DNA from: Anaerolineae bacterium | GTDB taxonomy: Bacteria > Chloroflexota > Anaerolineae > Anaerolineales > Villigracilaceae | Assembly (NCBI GenBank): GCA_003524705.1 | Contig: DQGV01000303.1 | Coordinates: 1 to 5,168, forward strand | Reading direction: 5' to 3' | Length of the DNA stretch: 5,168 nt | Shown here: piece after piece, positions 1 to 5,168 of the stretch | Layout: each line of letters starts with the position of its first letter | How positions within the stretch are numbered: position 1 is the first letter of the stretch | Position numbers and translations under genes: made by a program | The notes under the pieces: generated by a model | What the model was told of the DNA's origin: nothing | Seen by the model: only the letters and a program-made list of their open reading frames with translations | The model's database searches: none

Positions 1-499
1 TTAAATCTAACGAAGCCGATACAGACGAAACGACTTGGTTAACAACAGTTAACTCTTGTGCGCGTCTTTGTGTTTCTTGAAACAAACGCGCATTTTCTAA
101 TGCCAACGAAAGTTGGTCGGTTACTTGCTTAATCAACAACTGCTCATCGGTTGTCCAAGCGCGGTTGTCAGTTTCATCAATCAAGCGTAAGGTTGCCCAA
201 TCAGTTTCACCAACTTGAAAATTTGTGGCGTAAATTGAACCGCCGTTTGTATCTGGCGTTGGTGCAACAATTTCTGGCAACACTATTTTGCTAGCCTGCT
301 TAGCGACAGGTAATTTTGTTGAGGCAGGAGGAAGTATCTCAGGTTTAGAAGCAGGCTTGACCGTAGTATTGTGAGGCGGAGGAATTACCGCTTCTTTCTT
401 AACGGGAGGCTTGCTCTTCTTTCCCGAATCATTCTTTTCGGGTTGAATATCCTGAAAGAGCTTATCAAGCCGCTTGTTTGTTTTCTGTTTCTTTGACAT
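1..499 (-). CDS. GAF-domain protein with basic Pro/Lys-rich N-terminus (3' end outside window)
   Basis: Open frame from ATG at 499 to the left edge; 166 residues are visible and no stop is seen. Residues 1-18 are basic and contain NKRLDKLFQDI, similar to the ParA-binding head peptide of ParB. Residues 19-88 are a Lys/Pro/Ala-rich stretch, probably a disordered linker. Residues 89-141 look like the last strands and closing helix of a GAF domain (TLRLID, then WTTDEQLLIKQVTDQL and ALENARLFQETQRRA), but the first half of that GAF fold is missing. Residues 150-166 (TVVNQVVSSVSASLDL) look like the entry helix of a further GAF domain, so the protein probably continues as a GAF chain and may end in an output domain beyond the edge. 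No signal peptide or membrane segment is visible, so it should be cytosolic. The start is supported by AGGAG 10 nt upstream, and the gene overlaps the end of the ParA gene by 35 nt. The coding call is firm; the function is inferred. Confidence 0.85.
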   Translation of the reverse strand, partial: MSKKQKTNKRLDKLFQDIQPEKNDSGKKSKPPVKKEAVIPPPHNTTVKPASKPEILPPASTKLPVAKQASKIVLPEIVAPTPDTNGGSIYATNFQVGETDWATLRLIDETDNRAWTTDEQLLIKQVTDQLSLALENARLFQETQRRAQELTVVNQVVSSVSASLDL

Positions 500-1253
500 A
501 TTCCATTAACTCCTGGGCTAACACGCGATACTGTGTAGAACCGCGCGCGCCAGATTTGTATTGTGTAATGGGTAACCCAGCAATTGGGCTTTCGCGTAAT
601 TTTGTATCCAATTCGATGACGGTACTTAATACACCTGTGCCAAATGTGCTTCTGAGTTGTTCGTGAATGTTACGATGCGTTTTGTTTCTTCTATCTAACA
701 TGGTAACTAAGATTCGATAAGCGAGATTCGGGTTATCTACTTCGCGTGTGCGACGAATCAAGCCCATCATATTTCTTAAGGCATACGCAGAAAAATATTC
801 CGCTTGCGTTGGTATCAATAACAAATCTGCGGCGGCGAGTGCATTACGAGTAATGGCTCCTAACGCTGGCGGACAATCTAACACGATGTAATCATACGGA
901 AGGTTTGGTGTACCTTTAATGGCTCTTTGTAAAATGGTTGTGTAATTGGTGCGCACTGGTAAAAATTGTTCGGAAGTTTCAATGCGCGAACTGGATGGAA
1001 TCAAATCTAAATTTTCAATTTCAGTTTTGCGGCGCACACTTAGTATGGGCGTGTTATCTAACATAATATGGCTAGAAGTTAATTCCGCTTCGCCGGGCTC
1101 AAAACCTACACCTAATGTTAGGTTGGCTTGTGCGTCTAAGTCCACTAATAAAACGCGGTTGCCTAATTCTGCCAGTGCGGCTCCGAGTGAAAGGGTAGTG
1201 GTGGTTTTTGCCACACCGCCTTTTTCATTTGATACTGCTAAAGTTTTTAACAT
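465..1253 (-). CDS. ParA/Soj-family (MinD/ParA) P-loop ATPase
   Basis: Full-length 262-residue ATPase of the deviant Walker A family, which drives partitioning or positioning of DNA or protein cargo by ATP-dependent dimerisation and nonspecific DNA binding. The sequence shows the deviant Walker A motif KGGVAKTT (residues 11-18, signature lysine K11, P-loop lysine K16), the Walker A' region VLLVDLDAQANLTLG (34-48, D38 and D40), Walker B YDYIVLDCPP (120-129, D126), the IPTQAEYFSAYAL switch region (147-159), and a Soj-like C-terminus, KLRESPIAGLPI, then GARG. Length and lack of an N-terminal helix-turn-helix fit chromosomal or small (type Ib) ParA proteins. No MinD-type C-terminal amphipathic helix is seen, which argues against MinD. 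ATG at 1253 has AAAGAGG 4 nt upstream. It lies 46 nt after a membrane sensor gene and overlaps a GAF-protein gene by 35 nt, not beside a recognisable parB, so an orphan ParA that positions a protein cluster is more likely than chromosome segregation. Family call is very sure; cargo is inferred. Confidence 0.96.
   Translation of the reverse strand: MLKTLAVSNEKGGVAKTTTTLSLGAALAELGNRVLLVDLDAQANLTLGVGFEPGEAELTSSHIMLDNTPILSVRRKTEIENLDLIPSSSRIETSEQFLPVRTNYTTILQRAIKGTPNLPYDYIVLDCPPALGAITRNALAAADLLLIPTQAEYFSAYALRNMMGLIRRTREVDNPNLAYRILVTMLDRRNKTHRNIHEQLRSTFGTGVLSTVIELDTKLRESPIAGLPITQYKSGARGSTQYRVLAQELMEYVKETENKQAA
510..514 (-). promoter_or_regulatory. Ribosome binding site of the GAF-protein gene
   Basis: AGGAG read on the minus strand, 10 nt before ATG 499 and inside the 3' end of the ParA gene. 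The spacing is slightly long. It supports ATG 499 as the start of the overlapping downstream gene and suggests that its translation is coupled to that of ParA. Confidence 0.6.
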
Positions 1254-1299
1254 AGTTCCTCTTTACTCAATTACACAAATTGCTTTAATAATTTTTTGT
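1254..1299 (-). other. 46-nt intergenic spacer with ParA ribosome binding site
   Basis: AT-rich spacer between the sensor stop and the ParA start. On the minus strand AAAGAGG (1258-1264) lies 4 nt before ATG 1253 and serves as the Shine-Dalgarno site. No stable hairpin followed by a T-run is present in the direction of transcription, so read-through from the sensor gene into ParA is likely. The AT-richness could hide a weak internal promoter, but no convincing paired -35/-10 elements were seen. Confidence 0.6.
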
Positions 1300-3765
1300 T
1301 TATTTATCTGGTGATGTAACTTTCTGTGGCACAATTTCAATGCGCGAAACTTTCAATGCTTCACGTAATTCTTTAATCGCTGTTTCTAGCATCTCACGCG
1401 GGTCATTGGTGGAACGAATCTTTGCGGTAATGTCTGATACTAAATGCTCGCGTTCTGCACGACGAGATGTTTCATCAAACAGTCTTGCATTTTCAGCAAA
1501 GATGCCGACACGGTCAGCCACAGCGTGAATCAATTCCATTTGGTCGGCTTTGATGTGTTCTTGCTTTGGTACAAGCACTGCCAATTCACCAACGGTTTGC
1601 CCACGAATAATAATTGGCACAGAAATGCTTTTACGGTCTGTGCTGACAATTTCAGGCATTTGTTCTTCTGCAATTGGGATTGTGCCTGCTGGTGTATAAC
1701 GATACCCAGCGATTCGGCTTTCTTGTGAAAGTGACTTCCATGTTTCAGTAAAGTATTGACGTGAAACTGCTTCTGCCTCTGCAAGTGATTTTTGAGTTTG
1801 CTCATACAGGCGTGCATTTTGAATCGCTAAACTTACTTGCTCTGCTAATGTACCCAATACATCTACATCTTCTTCTGTAAACGCATTTGATTCTGTACTT
1901 TGCACATCAAGTGCACCAATAATTTGACCAGCAAGCGTCAATGGAAGTGCCATTTCAGAGCGCGTCTCTGGAAGGTCTGGATTGTTGAAGTAAACCGCAT
2001 CACTTCCCACGTCTAGCGCGATGCGTGGTCTTCCTGTTCCAGTAACATAGCCTACAATACCTTGTTCACCAATCTTTAATTGATGTCCACGTTTTAACAT
2101 GCGCTTCCCGCCTTCACTATTCGCGGCACCTAAGATAGCATATTGATTGCCAGCATCGTTCAAGAAAATACCTGTGTGATAAAAACCAAATTGTTCGCTA
2201 ATCACTTGTGAAATTTGTGGTAACAATTCTTGTAAGTTTTGTGTAGCGTTAATAGCTTGTGTTACTTTTGCAATGGCTTCATATTGCTTACTACGTCGTT
2301 CGTTCTTTTCTAAAGATTCTTGTAATTCGGCAGTTCTTTCATGCACGCGTTGTTCCAATGATTGCACCATTTCTTTGATATTAGCAGTCATTGTATTTAA
2401 CGTCGTTGAAAGCGTACCAATTTCATCTTTTGTTTCAACTTCTGCTTTGGCATCAAAATTACCAGCAATAATTTCATTCGCCACACGCGTCAATGATTGT
2501 AGTGGTGTGGTTAAACGATTTCCAATTGCTAACGAAGTGATAGAGGCTAAAACAAAAATACCTGCTATCAACAAAAGACTAATTGCAATTGTGTTTCTGG
2601 TCTCTTGTTGAATTTGGCTTTTGACAATGGCTGTTTCGGTCAACATTTCAATAGCTGGCACAACAATGACGAGTTTGTAATTTACTTCCGGCACTTGTTG
2701 AAACGCGACAAATCTTTCGCTTCCATTTAGCGAGATGTTAAAAACGCCTCTTTCTCCAGTGGAAACTTGATTCAAAATTTCAAACAACTCTACAGGGGCA
2801 TCAGGTACTGTAGTTGAATCCATCACCTGACCAAAGTTTTGAGTGGCATCTACAATGCCGAAGTCGCTATAGCCTTGCTGAGGTAATGCCATTAAGCGAT
2901 TGTCACTATCTATCAGAAACGCATAACCTGTTTCGCCAACGCGAATGTTTGAAACGACATTCGTAATTTGAGTCAATTGCACATCCATGGCGGCAACACC
3001 CTGGAAGCGATTTTGAGCATTAAACACAGGCACACTGGTTGTGATAACTAAGCCATTCAACGCCGCATCTTGATATGGTGTGGACCAAACAACTTCGCGC
3101 TCTGGGTTATTTGTAGGTTCGGCATCTACATACCATACACGTCCAGTCACATCAAAATCTGGCGGGACGATATTGGCTAAATCTATATTTGGATAGTAAA
3201 CAGTTTCTTTCAATATGCCACCGAAATAAATTGCCACAATATCGGGGTTATCTTCAAGAAATGACGGAATCATCAATTCGGTGTGTTTGAGCGAATTTAA
3301 TTTTCGGGCGAGTGTATCAGTGAGTGGTACATCAGCTGGAATGAAGATAGACGATGCTTCATCATTGTTGTTGTCCCAACTGCCATTTTCAAGCCGTGAA
3401 AGCGATGTGTTTGCATCCCAATACATGCCACTATCAAGACTAGTGCGTTTATTCAAAATATCTTCAACAGTAGAACCGATAACAGCAGTGTCACTGCTTA
3501 GTGCGGTAAAGAAACTATTTAATAATGCGGCTTGTTCGCTACTTGTAGAGGCTAAGTTTTCTTCTACTCGATTGCGGATATTGCCTTCAAGTTGTGAAGT
3601 TAATTGACTGCCTGCTTGTTGAGTTCGGTAATACACATAAGCACCTAAACTCAAAATGACGAAGAATGTAATCAGCATATTGCTGAGAGTCAATTTCGAG
3701 CGCAGGTTGAGGCGTCCGAAGGCAGTATTCTCTAGCCAGTCAAAGAAATGGAAGCGGTTTTTCAT
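1300..3765 (-). CDS. Membrane sensor: dCache-HAMP-GAF-GAF, no catalytic output domain
   Basis: Signal-sensing membrane protein of 821 residues from ATG 3765. In order: short cytosolic N-terminus; membrane segment 25-46; extracytoplasmic region about 47-391 with dCache_1 hallmarks (R209-x-W211-Y212, W227-S-T-P-Y231-x-D233, GVAAMD261); membrane segment 392-414; HAMP about 415-467 (P421, DEIG at 447-450); charged coiled coil to about 494; GAF 1 about 509-654 (FGFYHTGIF, AANSEGG, GIVGYV, VYFNNPDLP, TRSEMALPL); a weaker GAF 2 about 669-764; then a tail (about 773-811) resembling the first helix and strand of another GAF. No histidine kinase, GGDEF, EAL, cyclase or MCP signalling domain follows, and there is no cysteine in the protein. 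Start choice: an in-frame ATG at 3783 adds six residues, but GGAGG (3777-3781) lies inside those codons and serves ATG 3765, which begins 1 nt after the preceding gene's stop. It is a tandem paralogue of that gene. Ligand and output partner are unknown. Confidence 0.93.
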   Translation of the reverse strand: MKNRFHFFDWLENTAFGRLNLRSKLTLSNMLITFFVILSLGAYVYYRTQQAGSQLTSQLEGNIRNRVEENLASTSSEQAALLNSFFTALSSDTAVIGSTVEDILNKRTSLDSGMYWDANTSLSRLENGSWDNNNDEASSIFIPADVPLTDTLARKLNSLKHTELMIPSFLEDNPDIVAIYFGGILKETVYYPNIDLANIVPPDFDVTGRVWYVDAEPTNNPEREVVWSTPYQDAALNGLVITTSVPVFNAQNRFQGVAAMDVQLTQITNVVSNIRVGETGYAFLIDSDNRLMALPQQGYSDFGIVDATQNFGQVMDSTTVPDAPVELFEILNQVSTGERGVFNISLNGSERFVAFQQVPEVNYKLVIVVPAIEMLTETAIVKSQIQQETRNTIAISLLLIAGIFVLASITSLAIGNRLTTPLQSLTRVANEIIAGNFDAKAEVETKDEIGTLSTTLNTMTANIKEMVQSLEQRVHERTAELQESLEKNERRSKQYEAIAKVTQAINATQNLQELLPQISQVISEQFGFYHTGIFLNDAGNQYAILGAANSEGGKRMLKRGHQLKIGEQGIVGYVTGTGRPRIALDVGSDAVYFNNPDLPETRSEMALPLTLAGQIIGALDVQSTESNAFTEEDVDVLGTLAEQVSLAIQNARLYEQTQKSLAEAEAVSRQYFTETWKSLSQESRIAGYRYTPAGTIPIAEEQMPEIVSTDRKSISVPIIIRGQTVGELAVLVPKQEHIKADQMELIHAVADRVGIFAENARLFDETSRRAEREHLVSDITAKIRSTNDPREMLETAIKELREALKVSRIEIVPQKVTSPDK
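1979..2190 (-). repeat. Conserved GAF segment, copy in the complete sensor
   Basis: This segment aligns without gaps with 4503-4714 at a constant offset of 2524 nt. It contains identical blocks at 1979-2002 (24 nt), 2009-2029 (21 nt) and 2162-2190 (29 nt). It encodes the core of GAF 1 in the complete sensor, from FGFYHTGIF to the NNPD block. It reflects gene duplication rather than a mobile repeat. Confidence 0.8.
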
Positions 3766-3766
3766 C

Positions 3767-5168
3767 TTACGCTGAGCCTCCATTCACATTATCTTCTTTC
3801 AATTTGATAATCACCTCTGAGCCGGGGATAGAACGACCCAATTCTTCTACTGCGGTTTGCAATACATTTTCTAGGTTAATCGATGAACCAATTTTGCTGG
3901 TGATTTCGCTGATAGCTTGCTCTTTGATAACTTGGCGTTGCGACTCTTGGATGAGGCGAGCATTTTCAAGTGCCAATGACAAACGTTCTGAAACCGCTTC
4001 TGAAAGATTGATTTCATTGGTTGTCCATTGTTTTGCTTGGTCTGGCGCTTTGATGCGCATGACACCAATTACTTGACCGCGAAGTTTAATCGGCACGACA
4101 ATAACAGGTTCTTCAGATTTTCCATTCGGTTGAATCACCATTGTTTCACCACGATTCAAGGCTTGTTGAATCTCTGCCGAGCCAACAGGTTCGGTTAGTT
4201 TTTTGCCTCCGCTGAGGCTTTGGTTAAATCCTACCATTCCTTCTTCACGGCTGAAGGTTTTCCAACCTTCTTGCAAGTTTTGACGGTATAGGGCTTGCAC
4301 TTCACTGAGGGTGGTTTGTGTTTGTGAGAATAAGCGAGCATTGTCAATTGCAATGGCAATTTGGTCTGCTAAAATGTTTAAGGTGTTGGCATCATCTTCG
4401 GTGAAGGCGCCAGGTTTTTCGCTTTGTACATCTAATATACCGATGACTTCATCACGCAATTTGAGAGGAAGTGCCATTTCGGAACGGGTGATGGGGAGGT
4501 CGGGATTGTTGAAGTAAACCGCATCAAGCCCGACGTCTAGCGCGATGCGTGGTTCTCCAGATTTGGCAACATACCCAACGATTCCGCTTTCGCCGACTCT
4601 CAACTTGTGTCCACGTCTCAACATGGCTTGTCCACCTTCACTGTTTGCGGCTTGTAAGATGGCGTATTGTTTGGTTTCATCAAGTAAGAAAATACCTGTG
4701 TGATAAAAACCAAAACGTTCACTGACCAAGCGTGTGACCAACGAAAGCAAGGTATCTACTTTTTGTTCACTATTGACGAATTTGGAAATTTCACCAATTG
4801 CTAAAAGTTGATTGGCACGTTTATCGCTTTGGCGACGTGCAATTTCCAAGTCGGTGGTTCGTTCGGCAACACGTTTTTCAAGGTTTAGCAAAATTTCGCT
4901 TATTTGATTGGTCATACGGTTAAATGAATTTGCTAATGCACCAATTTCATCTGGCGATTCTGCTTCGGCACGCGCTTGTAAATCTCCCGATGAAACACGT
5001 TCAGCAATTTGTGTAAGGCGGGCAATGGGTCTGGTTAGGTATTGCGTCATGATAACGGCTAATAAACTTGCAACTGCAATCGCCGCGAGACCCAGTAACT
5101 GTGAAATGCGAGATACATTTGCAACTGTTTCTAAGGCATCATCACGGCTTTGTAATGTGACCACACGC
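3767..5168 (-). CDS. Membrane sensor, C-terminal part: HAMP-GAF-GAF (5' end outside window)
   Basis: C-terminal 466 full codons of a sensor paralogous to the one encoded next. Residues here are counted from the GTG codon at 5164, which is unlikely to be the true start because the frame stays open to the edge and the sequence enters in the last part of a sensor domain. Visible: second membrane segment 21-43 (LLGLAAIAVASLLAVIM core), HAMP 43-95 (P46, DEIG at 73-75 region), coiled coil 88-118, GAF 1 about 124-278 with the same signature blocks as its paralogue (FGFYHTGIF, AANSEGG, GIVGYV, RIALDVG, VYFNNPDLP, TRSEMALPL), GAF 2 about 300-405 (VPIKLRGQVIGVMRI, ALENARL), and a tail 413-456 that resembles the start of another GAF (ISEITSKIGSSINLENVL). 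It ends in TAA with no kinase, cyclase or chemotaxis output domain. No cysteine is visible. By analogy with the paralogue, the missing N-terminus should hold a membrane anchor and an extracytoplasmic sensor domain. Confidence 0.92.
   Translation of the reverse strand, partial: RVVTLQSRDDALETVANVSRISQLLGLAAIAVASLLAVIMTQYLTRPIARLTQIAERVSSGDLQARAEAESPDEIGALANSFNRMTNQISEILLNLEKRVAERTTDLEIARRQSDKRANQLLAIGEISKFVNSEQKVDTLLSLVTRLVSERFGFYHTGIFLLDETKQYAILQAANSEGGQAMLRRGHKLRVGESGIVGYVAKSGEPRIALDVGLDAVYFNNPDLPITRSEMALPLKLRDEVIGILDVQSEKPGAFTEDDANTLNILADQIAIAIDNARLFSQTQTTLSEVQALYRQNLQEGWKTFSREEGMVGFNQSLSGGKKLTEPVGSAEIQQALNRGETMVIQPNGKSEEPVIVVPIKLRGQVIGVMRIKAPDQAKQWTTNEINLSEAVSERLSLALENARLIQESQRQVIKEQAISEITSKIGSSINLENVLQTAVEELGRSIPGSEVIIKLKEDNVNGGSA
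3777..3781 (-). promoter_or_regulatory. Ribosome binding site that decides the start of the complete sensor
   Basis: GGAGG on the minus strand, 11 nt before ATG 3765 and inside the last codons of the preceding sensor gene. It overlaps the alternative ATG at 3783, which has only a purine-rich stretch (GAAAGAAG) ahead of it. This favours 3765, although the 11-nt spacing is longer than ideal. Confidence 0.5.
4503..4714 (-). repeat. Conserved GAF segment, copy in the partial sensor
   Basis: Partner of 1979-2190. Identical blocks lie at 4503-4526, 4533-4553 and 4686-4714. Between the blocks the copies differ mostly at synonymous or conservative positions, consistent with selection on the protein, possibly helped by gene conversion. 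Confidence 0.8.

Noticed and set aside
423..442. Inverted repeat CCCGAA/TTCGGG with an 8-nt loop
   Set aside because: The stem is only 6 bp, it is not followed by a T-run on either strand, and it sits inside the N-terminal coding region of the GAF protein, so it is not a terminator.
1..499. Frameshift explaining the missing first half of the GAF in the left-edge protein
   Set aside because: The frame is continuous from a well-placed ATG, the linker composition is typical of a real disordered linker, and no GAF-like first half is apparent in another minus-strand frame of this stretch.
465..1253. MinD or chromosomal segregation ParA
   Set aside because: No C-terminal membrane-targeting helix as in MinD, no MinC/MinE neighbours, and no parB, dnaA or gidB-type neighbours in view. 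It is kept as a ParA-family ATPase of unassigned cargo.
946..1314. 122-codon plus-strand open frame
   Set aside because: Lies antisense to the well-supported ParA gene and shows no recognisable domain or supporting ribosome binding site. The same applies to the other plus-strand frames at 478-666, 1340-1528, 1444-1728, 2273-2611, 3281-3607, 3804-4076 and 4311-4517.
1753..1768. parS-like half site (ACGTGAAAC) near the ParA gene
   Set aside because: Only about 11 of 16 positions match the palindromic parS consensus, only one half-site is good, and it lies within conserved sensor coding sequence. Chance similarity is the simpler explanation.
1530..1817. 95-codon minus-strand open frame inside the complete sensor
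   Set aside because: Out-of-frame shadow of the GAF 2 region with no domain features. The similar frame at 3871-4068 is rejected for the same reason.
5162..5164. GTG as the start of the partial sensor
   Set aside because: The frame is open to the window edge, no Shine-Dalgarno site can be judged, and starting here would leave a lone second membrane segment without the sensor domain its paralogue has. The gene is treated as truncated by the window.

Overview
The window holds four protein-coding regions, all on the minus strand and all reading from the right edge to the left edge. The two outer ones run off the window. In transcription order they are: (1) the C-terminal part of a HAMP/GAF membrane sensor (3767 to the right edge); (2) a complete paralogous sensor with an extracytoplasmic dCache-type domain, two membrane segments, HAMP and two GAF domains (1300-3765); (3) a 262-residue ParA/Soj-family ATPase (465-1253); (4) the N-terminal 166 residues of a cytosolic GAF protein with a basic, proline-rich head (left edge to 499). 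I saw no RNA genes, mobile elements, CRISPR arrays or convincing terminators. The only real intergenic gap is 46 nt.

The organism is probably a member of the Chloroflexota, most likely Anaerolineae-like. This is inferred from the GAF domains, which carry the FYHTGIF, AANSEGG, RGH, GIVGYV, PRIALDVG, VYFNNPDLP and TRSEMALPL signatures that I associate from memory with the large GAF-sensor families of that phylum. Base composition is moderate to AT-leaning, and Shine-Dalgarno-like sites are present. No rRNA or other phylogenetic marker lies in the window, so this is a soft assignment.

The genes are packed like an operon. The first two are separated by 1 nt if the start at 3765 is used, the second and third by 46 nt, and the last two overlap by 35 nt in different frames. 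The two sensors arose by tandem duplication: a GAF segment aligns without gaps at a constant offset of 2524 nt and contains identical blocks of 24, 21 and 29 nt.

The sensor that can be read to its end has no kinase, cyclase, GGDEF/EAL or chemotaxis-signalling output domain, so its signal must pass by protein contact. The ParA is not next to a recognisable ParB or parS. The protein encoded just after it starts with a short basic peptide (NKRLDKLFQDI) that resembles the ParA-contacting N-terminal peptide of ParB (typical form LGKGLDALFGD). The working hypothesis is a ParA-driven positioning system whose cargo is a GAF sensor complex, comparable in principle to PpfA/TlpT positioning of cytoplasmic chemoreceptor clusters. 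That is inference and rests mainly on gene order, the overlap and the N-terminal peptide.
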